Source: Phycisphaerae bacterium
GTDB lineage: Bacteria; Planctomycetota; Phycisphaerae; UBA1845; UTPLA1
NCBI GenBank assembly: GCA_019636475.1
Contig: JAHBXN010000003.1
Location: 310,001-374,000 of the forward strand
Direction: 5' to 3'
DNA length: 64,000 bases
Made by a program: the position numbers and the translations under genes. This document shows positions 38,204 to 46,302 of the stretch, piece by piece. The notes under the pieces are model-generated. The model had not been told where the DNA came from. It saw only the letters and a list, made by a program, of their open reading frames with translations, and searched no databases. The first letter of the stretch is position 1. Every line of letters begins with the position of its first letter.

Positions 38204-40045
38204 ATGACACACATCGGTAAAACTCTCTTAGTAGCAACTGATTCCGTTCGATCGAGGTTCGGTCGAGTCGCGCCCGCAGTGCTTCTGCTTCTCGGAATTC
38301 ATGCAGCAGCGGCTTCGGAGCGGGCAATTGAGCGGGTGCCGATGGACGCCGTGGGCGTTCTCACCTTCAAGAATCTCGAAGCCTCCGACGGCCGCCTGAC
38401 CAAGCTTATTCAAACATTAAATCCGAGATTCGAGGGACTTCCGCTCGCGGATCTGGAGGCGACGCTTGGATTCGCCCCGGGAACGATCGACTTGTCCAAG
38501 CGACTCACATTGATCTTCCTGCACCCGGACGAAGTGACTGAGTTCACGCAAGGAACGGGGATCAACGATGTTGCGCCCTTTCCGGTGATTGCTTTCACGC
38601 CGAAACAGACGGACGGCTCTGCGGGCTTCGAGGATAGTCCGGATCGTCGCATCCGAAGCCGGCAAGGTACATGGTGTGAGTACTCCTATTTCGTCGATGA
38701 CAACACTGTTTTCGTTTCCAATCGCCGTAGGGCGCTGAGAACCATACTCCGTACCGACAAGGCCCAGTCTCTCGCCGCCCAGCTAAACGTCGAAACGCGC
38801 GCCGTTTGGGATTCCTGCGATCTGGCCGCTCACATCCCAATGTCTCCATGGCGAAACCGGATAGCCCCCTATGTCGCGATGGCGGGCAACCTGATCAAAC
38901 TGGGTGCAATGGCCCAACAGGTACCGGAACGCATGGACGAGTATCAGCGAATTCTGAATTGGCTCGTCGGCAGCTCAACCGACGTGATCAATCAGGTGTC
39001 GGCGACGACCATCGCCGTTCAACTCGATGGCGAGCACGTCCGACTGCACCATCTTCATGAATTCGATCGAAATCGCTGGTTCGCCGACTATCTGGCTAAC
39101 GTCAGGCGCGGGGGCGGCCGGGCGTTCGCCGCCTTTCCCGATCGGCCGTTCCTGGTTGTGGGCTATTCGGACTGGCGTTGCCCACCGCAAGACTCGATGA
39201 CCCATCGCGTGATGGAGCAGGTGGTCGAACTGCCAAGCGTTAAACGGCGATTCTCCGAAAAGACGCGATCGCAACTCCTCGAAGCCAGCCTTCAAAGCGT
39301 CGATCGCCTGAGTTTCGCAGAATTCATGGTTTGCAACACGTCACCGAGCCTCATGCCGTTTGAAATCTACGGCAGCTACCTCACGGCGAATCCGTCCGAG
39401 GCGATGGAGACCTATATCGCGCTCTACCAGCACTCGAACGAGTTACTCTCATTTGTGTCGGCCGGCGGACCGGGGTTTCCGGGCCAGTTTACCAGGATTC
39501 GAGTCAACGGAATCGACATCAGAGAGATGAAATTCGACGAGGCCGGCGCACCGGAGCATCTAATCCAGCAAGTCAAACAGGCCTACGGCGAATCCGTCGT
39601 TTTTCAACTGGCAACCGACGGCAAGGACCATTTGATCTATTCAATCGGCCGACCGGAGTCCGGCGTCCATAAACTAATCGAAGCCCGGTCCAGTGGGCGG
39701 TCCATCGAAAAGAACCCCCGGGTTGACGAGGTTCGGCGATTGCTTCCAGCGGATTCCAATGTGCTGATCATTACGGATTTGGGGCGTTTGATCGAAAGTG
39801 CGAGGACTTTCGTCGGGATGCCGCCCCACGCGGATATCGAAGCCTCCAGCAGGAAGGACGCCCCACCAACTGCGGACAAACACCCCAATTCACCGGAAAC
39901 ACCAGCCAGTCTGCTTGCCGGCTGGTCGTGCGCTGCCCGCAAAAACGTTCTATGCGGGCAGTTAGTGATCCGGGCGGACGCACTGTGCCGGATATTCGCC
40001 GGAAGCGCCTCGGCGCATGACAAGGCCCCTCTTCGCGCCCCCTGA
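38204..40045 (+). CDS. Large exported protein of unknown function
   Basis: 613 residues. A signal peptide (AVLLLLGIHAAAAS) is followed by an opening, IERVPMDAVGVLTFKNLE, that is like the start of DUF3352-type exported proteins, with mixed alpha/beta segments throughout (for example RKTRSQLLEASLQSV-like helices and IYGSYLTANPSEAM). The C-terminal 60 residues are Ser/Pro-rich and low in structure. No enzymatic motif is visible and the DUF3352 likeness is weak. It follows a structured leader and precedes a strong promoter. Confidence 0.65.
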   Translation: MTHIGKTLLVATDSVRSRFGRVAPAVLLLLGIHAAAASERAIERVPMDAVGVLTFKNLEASDGRLTKLIQTLNPRFEGLPLADLEATLGFAPGTIDLSKRLTLIFLHPDEVTEFTQGTGINDVAPFPVIAFTPKQTDGSAGFEDSPDRRIRSRQGTWCEYSYFVDDNTVFVSNRRRALRTILRTDKAQSLAAQLNVETRAVWDSCDLAAHIPMSPWRNRIAPYVAMAGNLIKLGAMAQQVPERMDEYQRILNWLVGSSTDVINQVSATTIAVQLDGEHVRLHHLHEFDRNRWFADYLANVRRGGGRAFAAFPDRPFLVVGYSDWRCPPQDSMTHRVMEQVVELPSVKRRFSEKTRSQLLEASLQSVDRLSFAEFMVCNTSPSLMPFEIYGSYLTANPSEAMETYIALYQHSNELLSFVSAGGPGFPGQFTRIRVNGIDIREMKFDEAGAPEHLIQQVKQAYGESVVFQLATDGKDHLIYSIGRPESGVHKLIEARSSGRSIEKNPRVDEVRRLLPADSNVLIITDLGRLIESARTFVGMPPHADIEASSRKDAPPTADKHPNSPETPASLLAGWSCAARKNVLCGQLVIRADALCRIFAGSASAHDKAPLRAP

Positions 40046-40347
40046 TTCGTCACCGACCCCAGCGGGAGTCGGCCGCTCCTCCGCCGTCCGCGCGTGGAAT
40101 ATCCGGAAAATGTGAAAGGCCGGATCGATGTCCTGTTTCGATGTCGAATCGTAATTACATGACCTATTTGATGTTATGTAGCACCAAACGGCGCATCGGT
40201 AGGCCGCTGTACATTGTGAAAATCGGAACAGATTATTTTGTTGAAGCGGCTGTATTGCCCCAGATATAATGATCCCGAAACGCTTCGGGAGCGTAGGATC
40301 TGAAGCGTCATGTGTCGCAACCCCTGCAATTGTAAAAGGATGCTGCC
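40046..40347. other. Intergenic region with a strong promoter
   Basis: 302 bases. It holds the near-consensus promoter at 40241-40270 and an AAAGGA ribosome-binding site before the next TTG start. AT content rises across the promoter. Nothing else is seen. Confidence 0.5.
40241..40270 (+). promoter_or_regulatory. Strong sigma70-type promoter
   Basis: TTGAAG, an 18-base spacer and a perfect TATAAT. This is the best promoter match in the window; the transcript would start near 40277, about 70 bases before the DUF2617-like gene. Confidence 0.75.
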
Positions 40348-40914
40348 TTGGAGCTCGGCCTTACCAAACAACGAAGTTCAGACCTCAGTTTCTTTCTGTA
40401 TCGCCGGGCGCTGCATCCGGAGCTTTTCCGTATCTATCTGGAGAAGCACATCGAGTACAGCAACTTTCAGGCGGATATCTGGATCGTGGGCCTCAACCAC
40501 GTCGTCACGGTTCAGGCGAACAACGTCCTGGTGACGGAATTGACCGGCGTCCCCTGTGATTTACTCACGGATCGCAATCTGGTTACTCAGTTTCGCTTCC
40601 GCGGGGAGCGCGATTTCCAGTACCGCTTCAGCGAGGGGATGCGGTATATCTTCAGCAGCCAGGTCGAAGAAACGACTGAGCACATTTTCCGCACGACTTA
40701 CCGTGATCTGTCAAACTACGCCCAGAAACGTGGCCTTTATGTCCCGTACGAGCAGTGGACGACCAACGGGCTTGTTCCGTTCTCGTACATCGACTACGAA
40801 ACCCGGCAATACGAATTGCATGTGCATGCCTATCATGCATTCCCCGGCGAGTGGCGGTTCCTGCGGACCCAGTCGATTTTTGAAACTCGGCCGAACAGTC
40901 GGCCCGCCAAGTGA
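40348..40914 (+). CDS. DUF2617-like cytoplasmic protein
   Basis: 188 residues, no signal or membrane segment. The order of segments (FFLYRRALHPELFRIY, then DIWIVGLNHVVTVQ, then RYIFSSQVEETTEHIF) recalls the DUF2617 family found in Planctomycetota and Actinomycetota, whose role is unknown; the match is from memory and uncertain. The TTG start is chosen for the AAAGGA site seven bases upstream. It has its own strong promoter and a terminator-like hairpin after it, so it is probably transcribed alone. Confidence 0.65.
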   Translation: MELGLTKQRSSDLSFFLYRRALHPELFRIYLEKHIEYSNFQADIWIVGLNHVVTVQANNVLVTELTGVPCDLLTDRNLVTQFRFRGERDFQYRFSEGMRYIFSSQVEETTEHIFRTTYRDLSNYAQKRGLYVPYEQWTTNGLVPFSYIDYETRQYELHVHAYHAFPGEWRFLRTQSIFETRPNSRPAK

Positions 40915-40953
40915 TGCGGGCATCCACGAATCGCCTCAACCATGAATAAATCG

Positions 40954-40998
40954 CGCGGCTCCGGGGGTCATCGACGACTTCCGGAGCCGCGTCTCTTT
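40954..40998 (+). terminator. Terminator-like hairpin after the DUF2617-like gene
   Basis: An 11-pair GC-rich stem (CGCGGCTCCGG with CCGGAGCCGCG) around a 16-base loop, followed by the pyrimidine-rich TCTCTTTC. The T-tract is imperfect, so termination may be partial. Confidence 0.65.
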
Positions 40999-41038
40999 CA
41001 CATTGTCACAGCGGCCCCTAGTTGCGAGGATCAGACCT

Positions 41039-41950
41039 ATGTCAGCCCAGTCTGGTCGCGTCCCGAAAACGATCAGGACGATGCTCCTACTTCTCACTAT
41101 TGCAGTGACCACCCAACAAGCGATAGGCCAGCCCCGCGGCCGCGGCGGTACCCCACGTGACATCGGCCGGCCGGGCGAAAAGGACCCAACGGACGACGCG
41201 GAGCGCAACGCGAAGCTTCAGGCCAAAGCGCAGAAAATTTACGCCGAAGGCGAGGCCGCGCTGGCCAAGGACCGCATTCCGTATGCGAAGATGAAGTTCC
41301 GTTCAGTGGTCGAACTGGTCGGAGTGAGTGGGGTCGGAGAGTCCGCACTTTCGGCGCTGAAACAGATTCAGGCGCGAGGACAGGAAGCGCTGAATGATGC
41401 CCGAAGTCTGTACGAGAAGAAGGATTACGTCCTTGCGATCGAAAAGGCCCGATTCGTTCAACGGAACTATGCAAATATTCTTGGCGGCCTGAGCGTGGGA
41501 GGCGATGCGCCGAATCTCGCGACCCTCGCGGTCGACCTGATCAAGCAAATCGAGTCCGACCCGGCGGCCAAGCCCACGCTTCAAGAAGAACAGGCTCGCC
41601 CCCTTGCCAAACGGATTGAACGGTTCGAAAAGCAGGCTCGCACGGACAAGTCCCGGTTACTGGACGTGTACGATACATGCAGGAAACTGGCTTCCAAGTT
41701 TCCCGATTGTCCGACAGCAAAGACCTGCGTCGCGCGCTCCGAAACGCTTCGGAAGGACAAGAAAAACTGGAGTATCATCTCGCGCGAACGCGACCGGCGC
41801 GATGTTCTGTCACAACTCGGAAAGATCGAAGAACTTGAGAAGGCCGGTGAAGATGCAGCCGCCCGCAAAGCGCTGGATCGATTACTCATCAAACACCCGG
41901 GTAAGACTCGACAGGATTTGGAGAGGCTCTCAAGGACCAAGGTTGAATAG
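41039..41950 (+). CDS. Exported helical protein with TPR-like repeats, unknown function
   Basis: 303 residues from the ATG at 41039 with GAGGA nine bases upstream. A basic N-terminus and hydrophobic helix (TMLLLLTIAVTTQQAIG) form a signal peptide, followed by lysine- and glutamate-rich helices such as ALAKDRIPYAKMKFRSVVEL and DARSLYEKKDYVLAIEKARF, which have the spacing of TPR motifs. The C-terminal helix ends with a coil-like KIEELEKAGEDAAARKAL. Partner unknown. It precedes the 6S-like RNA gene. Confidence 0.75.
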   Translation: MSAQSGRVPKTIRTMLLLLTIAVTTQQAIGQPRGRGGTPRDIGRPGEKDPTDDAERNAKLQAKAQKIYAEGEAALAKDRIPYAKMKFRSVVELVGVSGVGESALSALKQIQARGQEALNDARSLYEKKDYVLAIEKARFVQRNYANILGGLSVGGDAPNLATLAVDLIKQIESDPAAKPTLQEEQARPLAKRIERFEKQARTDKSRLLDVYDTCRKLASKFPDCPTAKTCVARSETLRKDKKNWSIISRERDRRDVLSQLGKIEELEKAGEDAAARKALDRLLIKHPGKTRQDLERLSRTKVE

Positions 41951-42106
41951 CGCTTTCATTTCGCATTACATGATTCCGCGACGCACCGTTTTCGATTGAC
42001 TGCGCATTTCGTGAAAGTCAAGTCATTCCTGTTCGGATTGCGCGCAAAATCGAATAACTCCGAAACGAAGCGGCCGCTATTGTGCGCCGATGTTACGTAC
42101 GGGCCG
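41951..42106. other. Spacer before the 6S-like RNA
   Basis: No gene. An imperfect inverted repeat (TTGACT with AGTCAA around TTTC/GAAA) near 41995-42021 may be the end signal of the preceding gene, though it lacks a T-run. Confidence 0.35.
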
Positions 42107-42135
42107 TTGCAATTCGTAATCGGGGATGCTAAGAA
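42107..42135 (+). promoter_or_regulatory. Promoter for the 6S-like RNA
   Basis: TTGCAA, exactly 17 bases, TAAGAA (followed by T). It predicts a transcript start near 42143. It stands in front of a structured RNA with its own terminator. Confidence 0.65.
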
Positions 42136-42143
42136 TGAGTAGT

Positions 42144-42366
42144 TGGAAACGGTTGCTTCACTGCCATGCTCGAGACCGAGGGTGGCATTTCGTTGAACCG
42201 ATGCTGTTTGAACCCCGGGGACTTCGCGGTGCATGTATGCCGGGCGTACTCCGATGCGATCGGAGAGGTCCAGCCGACCCGCACGGTTCCCACCTATCAA
42301 GCGAAGGGTTCAAAGGAATTTGCCTTCGAACGGCATTGCGGTGGTGATGCAAACCCTCCGGCACAC
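42144..42366 (+). ncRNA. ssrS: Probable 6S RNA
   Basis: A roughly 220-base RNA gene between a promoter and a terminator, with no coding frame that fits. It folds like 6S RNA, the RNA that mimics an open promoter and binds the housekeeping sigma-RNA polymerase. A closing stem pairs GAGGGT (42178-42183) with ACCCTC (42353-42358), then GCAT with ATGC. A large central bubble follows, whose 3' side carries a small hairpin (42321-42335). An upper stem pairs TTTGAACC (42207-42214) with GGTTCAAA (42307-42314) and CTTCGC with GCGAAG, and a 7-pair apical hairpin lies at 42249-42265. The segment CTTCGCGGTGCATGTATGCC also resembles the apical arm of E. coli 6S RNA. Exact ends are inferred. RNase P, tmRNA and SRP RNA signatures are absent. 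Confidence 0.65.
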
Positions 42367-42367
42367 G

Positions 42368-42404
42368 GCCCGCTCGCGCGCCAGCGCCTGCGGGCTTTTA
42401 TTTT
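42368..42404 (+). terminator. Terminator of the 6S-like RNA
   Basis: Stem GCCCGC with GCGGGC around a GC-rich loop that can itself pair, followed by TTTTATTTT. It lies 15 bases before the convergent pgpA stop and so may also serve that gene on the other strand poorly. Confidence 0.75.
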
Positions 42405-42419
42405 GGAACACGGACTCGA

Positions 42420-42950
42420 TCAAAAAGACAGACTCGGAACCAGTGCGACTACCGCGTGCAGGATCGCGAGCGTGTACAGCCCCGCCACAACATCATCCAG
42501 CACGACTCCCCAGCCACCGGGCAGTTTTCGTTCGATCAGGTTGGCCGGCCAGACCTTTGCGATGTCGATCGCCCGCTCAATGAAAAACGCCGCAGTCACA
42601 AGTTGCCATTTCACCGGCAAACCAACCAGGGCGATGAGATACCCCGGAAGTTCGTCGATGACGTTTCGCTTGCTGTCTTTCTCATCGAGCACGCGGTCGG
42701 CATGTCCGGCGATCCAGATCGCGAAGAACGTAAAAGCCACGACAACGCCGACATATGCAGACGTGGAAAGTTGAAGCCAAAGAGTCAATCCGAGATAGAG
42801 CGGAACGCCGACCACCAATACAGCCACGGTCCCTGATGCGAACGGGACAAATCCGAGATATGCAAGCGAACCAATGAACAGCAGGGCGCGATCGCGGATG
42901 GTTCGCGGCGATGGATCCTGCGCTCCGGCATGGGACGATGGCTGAGTCAT
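42420..42950 (-). CDS. pgpA: Phosphatidylglycerophosphatase A
   Basis: 176 residues with four or so membrane helices. PgpA removes the phosphate of phosphatidylglycerophosphate to give phosphatidylglycerol at the inner membrane. Family motifs are visible: GFVPFASGTVA near the N-terminus, VIDELPGYLIAL with the acidic pair, and FFIERAIDIAKVWPANLIER with a conserved ending around GWGVVLDDVVAGLY. The ATG at 42950 (MTQPSSHAG) is chosen over a longer frame. It is 90 bases downstream of the MTA phosphorylase gene on the same strand. Confidence 0.92.
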   Translation of the reverse strand: MTQPSSHAGAQDPSPRTIRDRALLFIGSLAYLGFVPFASGTVAVLVVGVPLYLGLTLWLQLSTSAYVGVVVAFTFFAIWIAGHADRVLDEKDSKRNVIDELPGYLIALVGLPVKWQLVTAAFFIERAIDIAKVWPANLIERKLPGGWGVVLDDVVAGLYTLAILHAVVALVPSLSF

Positions 42951-43040
42951 GGGTGATTCGATCACAGTTTGGGCCGGCCCTGGTTTCGCGACCGCATGGG
43001 CTGAATCCCTTCGCGGGTAAGAAGGGGGACGCACAACTCT

Positions 43041-43934
43041 CTACGAACAGAAGCGGCTCAGGATCGGCCAGAGCCTGGACCGGAGTGATGGATCGATGCC
43101 ATCCGGTTTCGTCCAAATTGCCAGGTCGAGTGAACGACCGCAGGCACACGGCGCAAGCGGTTTCTCAACCATCGCCGACAGCGTCTTCTTGATCAACTCC
43201 ACTGAATGCGCTGTCGCATCCTCAACGTTGCTGATGATCTCCTTCAAGAGCTCATTCGGCTTGACCGACGGATCATGCGGCCGCCAGCAGTCGTAATCGG
43301 TCGGTAAGGCAATGAGCACGTAGCACATCTCGGCCTCGCGTGCAAGCTTGGCCTCGGGCATGCAGGTCATGCCGATGAGGTCGCCTCCCCACGATCGGTG
43401 CATTCGACTTTCCGCGACCGTCGAGAAGGCCGGACCCTCCATGCAGACATAGGTGCCGCCATCGTGGGTGGTGGTGGCGATGTGTTTCGCGGCCTCAATA
43501 AAACGTTGCCGCAGCATGGGACAGAATGGATGCGAAAACTCGACGTGCGCGGCCAAGCCGGGCTGATCGAAAAACGTCGTGACGCGCCGGTTCGTTTTGT
43601 CGATAACCTGATCGGGTATGACCAGATCGCGCGGGCGTATCTCCTCTCGGAGGCTGCCCGTCGCACCGCTCGCAATGATGTGCGTCGCGCCGAGCTGTTT
43701 TAGCGCAAAGATGTTGGCCCGGTATGGAACGGCGGACGGCGGCAGCGTGTGATGCGGACCATGCCGAGGCAGAAAGATGACTTCGACGCCCTGCCAGCTT
43801 CCGCGCAGGATGGTCGAACTCGGCGGACCGAATGGCGTGTCGACCGCGACCTGCTCGCCATGGACTTCCTTCGCGAGGGCTTGGCCGAGTCCGGTGCCTC
43901 CGATCAATCCGATGACAGGCTTTGGGGCGCTCAC
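43041..43934 (-). CDS. mtnP: S-methyl-5'-thioadenosine phosphorylase
   Basis: 297 residues. Cleaves methylthioadenosine from polyamine and S-adenosylmethionine metabolism with phosphate, giving adenine and methylthioribose-1-phosphate. Motifs: LIGGTGLG and LPRHGPHHTLPP (phosphate and base loop), IASGATGSLRE and the MEGPAFSTVAESRM signature typical of the MTAP family. The GTG at 43934 is chosen because GGAAGG stands eight bases before it; a further upstream ATG at 43970 has no such site. Nearby polyamine or methionine-salvage genes are not in the window. Confidence 0.9.
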   Translation of the reverse strand: MSAPKPVIGLIGGTGLGQALAKEVHGEQVAVDTPFGPPSSTILRGSWQGVEVIFLPRHGPHHTLPPSAVPYRANIFALKQLGATHIIASGATGSLREEIRPRDLVIPDQVIDKTNRRVTTFFDQPGLAAHVEFSHPFCPMLRQRFIEAAKHIATTTHDGGTYVCMEGPAFSTVAESRMHRSWGGDLIGMTCMPEAKLAREAEMCYVLIALPTDYDCWRPHDPSVKPNELLKEIISNVEDATAHSVELIKKTLSAMVEKPLAPCACGRSLDLAIWTKPDGIDPSLRSRLWPILSRFCS

Positions 43935-44061
43935 GGGGTCTGCCTTCCTCCGGCTACGCGAATGAATCATTACTCGATGAGATCGAAGTCTATCAAGGGT
44001 AGCAGGGATTTCCAGTCGCCGGCCGTGCCCTGAGGACCGGTTCCTTCTACACTATTACGTC

Positions 44062-45108
44062 ATGTCACGCCAGCGTGAGAAATTCCAGCCGGACGAACTG
44101 GCCGAGGTATTGAAGCACTACGAGATCGGGAAGTTCACGGAGGTGACCGAGTTCGCAAGAGGATCCCACGCCGCGCCCAAGTTGATCCTCACTACGGATC
44201 GAGGCAAGTTTCTTCTGAAGCGACGGCCTCAATCCGACATGGACCCTTTCCGAGTGGCGTTCTCGCATTCGCTGCAACGGTACCTTGTCTCGAAGAACTT
44301 TCCGCTTCCGCATCTGATCGGAACGCGTGATGAAAACAACTCGATGCTCAAATTGGATCGCCGCATCTACGAAATGTACGAGTTCATCGACGGCGAACAT
44401 TACAATCAGAGCTGGATCGCCACATACGAAGCGGGCAAGACCCTCGCACTTTACCACAGCCTGGTTGAGCATTTTCATTCCGAGTTCGAGCCGCCCAAGG
44501 GCCACTTTCACGATTCAAAGATGGTATATGACTCCTTTCGCCAGATGGGCGAACTGATGATCCAGCGGCCTGCGCTGGCCGGTCGCGGGAGGGAGTTGAT
44601 AGCGCTGCTGAAGGACCTGAAGCGGGCATATAACCGCGCAGCCCGCGCGGCGAACCGGCTGGGCGTCTCGAATTGGAAACCGCAGATCGTGCATTCGGAT
44701 TGGCATCCGGGGAATCTCCTATTTCAGGGGGATCACGTTGTTGCGGTCATCGACCACGACTCGGCGCGCATTCGTCCGCGAGCCATGGACGTGGCCAACG
44801 GCTGTCTTCAATTTTCCATGGTCACGGGCGGGCGCGACTTATCGACGTGGGAAGCGCGGACGGATATCGTGCGTGCGAAGCGATTTCTTCGCGGCTACGA
44901 CGAGACAAACGTGCTTTCGAAGGCGGAACTAAGCACGTTGCCCCATCTGATGCAGGAGGTGTTGATCGCGCAGGCGGTTCCGCCAATCCTCCGGACAGGA
45001 ACGTTCGCGGGGCTGGAAGGCTTCGAATTCCTGAAAGTGGTTCTCGCGAAAATGGAGTGGCTGCGGGAAAACGATTCATTCATCGATCTCGATTCGGAAG
45101 ACGCATGA
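44062..45108 (+). CDS. Phosphotransferase of the aminoglycoside phosphotransferase/homoserine kinase-2 fold
   Basis: 348 residues. The kinase core is visible: a hydrophobic strand with lysine near GKFLLKRRP, the catalytic VHSDWHPGNLLF motif, and the metal-binding VIDHDSA motif. Relatives phosphorylate small molecules (CotS-like, fructosamine- or choline-type kinases), so the substrate cannot be named; antibiotic resistance is not implied. Its ATGA overlaps moaD, so it is the first gene of the moaD-moaE-DUF4149-nth operon. Whether its product acts in molybdopterin or other cofactor metabolism is open. Confidence 0.75.
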   Translation: MSRQREKFQPDELAEVLKHYEIGKFTEVTEFARGSHAAPKLILTTDRGKFLLKRRPQSDMDPFRVAFSHSLQRYLVSKNFPLPHLIGTRDENNSMLKLDRRIYEMYEFIDGEHYNQSWIATYEAGKTLALYHSLVEHFHSEFEPPKGHFHDSKMVYDSFRQMGELMIQRPALAGRGRELIALLKDLKRAYNRAARAANRLGVSNWKPQIVHSDWHPGNLLFQGDHVVAVIDHDSARIRPRAMDVANGCLQFSMVTGGRDLSTWEARTDIVRAKRFLRGYDETNVLSKAELSTLPHLMQEVLIAQAVPPILRTGTFAGLEGFEFLKVVLAKMEWLRENDSFIDLDSEDA

Positions 45109-45374
45109 CACAACTCGAAGGACGACGAACAATTCGCGTGACGATCAGATTCTTCGGACCGGCTCGAGATTCGGCCGGTGCTGATTCGAACGATGTAACG
45201 ATTGACGACGGGCAATGCGCCGGCGACCTTCTCGCGAAGCTCCAGGAGCAATATCCCGCGATCGCGGCGCTGGGAGGCGTCCGGCTCGCCGTGAATCGGA
45301 AATACGCGGCCGCGAACCAACGGCTGCAGGACGGCGACGAAATCGCGGTGATTCCGCCAGTGTCTGGAGGTTGA
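45105..45374 (+). CDS. moaD: Molybdopterin synthase sulfur-carrier subunit MoaD
   Basis: 89 residues with ubiquitin-like fold. The C-terminus ends with PPVSGG, the Gly-Gly tail that is thiocarboxylated and supplies sulfur to make molybdopterin from cyclic pyranopterin. The FFGPARDSAG start and the NRKYAAANQRLQDGDEI region are typical. It is coupled to the phosphotransferase gene by ATGA and followed by moaE. The length matches the family. Confidence 0.93.
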   Translation: MTQLEGRRTIRVTIRFFGPARDSAGADSNDVTIDDGQCAGDLLAKLQEQYPAIAALGGVRLAVNRKYAAANQRLQDGDEIAVIPPVSGG

Positions 45375-45376
45375 CA

Positions 45377-45796
45377 TTGGGATCCATTGTGCTGAATCAA
45401 AGTCCGATCGATCTCCGTGCGACCGTCGATGGCCTGTCCCGTGAGGGCACCGGCGCCGTGGCGACTTTCGAAGGAATCGTACGACCGGAGACTCGTAACG
45501 GCGTCGCGCTGGTCGCACTCTACTATCATGCTTACGAAGAGATGGCGGCGGAGCAGATGCAGAACATTCGAAGTCAGGCGTGCGCTCGCTTTGATATCGT
45601 CGATGCGTCGATTGTGCATCGGCTTGGCCATCTAAAAATTGGTGAAGCGTCCATCGTGGTGGCCGTTTCAGCAGCACACCGGGCACCTGCATTTGATGCC
45701 TGTCGTTGGATCGTTGACACAGTCAAATCCGACGTGCCGATCTGGAAGCAGGACCGATGGTCCGACGGAGCGAATTCATGGGTGGAACCGAACTAG
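45377..45796 (+). CDS. moaE: Molybdopterin synthase catalytic subunit MoaE
   Basis: 139 residues from the TTG at 45377, which has GGAGG six bases upstream; an earlier TTG at 45371 overlaps the moaD stop. MoaE uses the MoaD thiocarboxylate to insert two sulfurs. Motifs: GAVATFEGIVRPETRNG near the start, YHAYEEMA, HRLGHLKIGEASIVVAV, HRAPAFDAC and the final VPIWKQD with the active-site lysine. Its 3' end overlaps the next gene by 19 bases. No molybdoenzyme gene is in the window. Confidence 0.92.
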   Translation: MGSIVLNQSPIDLRATVDGLSREGTGAVATFEGIVRPETRNGVALVALYYHAYEEMAAEQMQNIRSQACARFDIVDASIVHRLGHLKIGEASIVVAVSAAHRAPAFDACRWIVDTVKSDVPIWKQDRWSDGANSWVEPN

Positions 45797-46302
45797 CCAG
45801 GGGCATCATGCGCTCGTTTGCGACGACGGCCGCCGGCGCATGGCTCGGCGGAATGATTCTGATTGCGATCGTGGCACAGACGACATTCTCCGAGATGCGG
45901 GCGACGGGCGTTGAACAGCCCAATGCAATCGCCGGCCGCGTGATGGCGAAAAACTTCGTGCGATTTGACACCGTCCAGTGGGTGTTGGCCGGCACACTCG
46001 TTGTTGCCCAGATCGGCCGGATCGCCCTGGGAGAGCGGTCCGGTGTGGAGTGGCTGCGTATGGTCCTGTGCCTCGGCGCGACAGGCGTGCTGGCCTACGG
46101 CGCGCTGTATCTTACACCGCAAATCGTCAACATGCAGGCGACCGCGGCTGCGCCGGACCCCGATGCCGCCGTGAGATCTATTTTTGAATCCTTTCATCAG
46201 ACGAGCGTCAGGCTCGCCAAATTGAATCTGGTGGTCGTGTTCGCGATCGTGCTGAGTCTATCCTGGAATGTCCGGCGCGCGCCGGCCGGAGACATGGCGT
46301 GA
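45778..46302 (+). CDS. DUF4149-like small membrane protein
   Basis: 174 residues with four hydrophobic helices and DUF4149-like features (a repeated helix-loop with GGMILIAIVAQ, then ASVRF-type loop QPNAIAGRVMAKNFVRFD). No enzymatic motif. The family is widespread but uncharacterised. It overlaps moaE by 19 bases and shares one base with nth, so translation is tightly coupled within this operon; a role with the cofactor genes is guilt by association. Confidence 0.7.
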   Translation: MGGTELARGIMRSFATTAAGAWLGGMILIAIVAQTTFSEMRATGVEQPNAIAGRVMAKNFVRFDTVQWVLAGTLVVAQIGRIALGERSGVEWLRMVLCLGATGVLAYGALYLTPQIVNMQATAAAPDPDAAVRSIFESFHQTSVRLAKLNLVVVFAIVLSLSWNVRRAPAGDMA

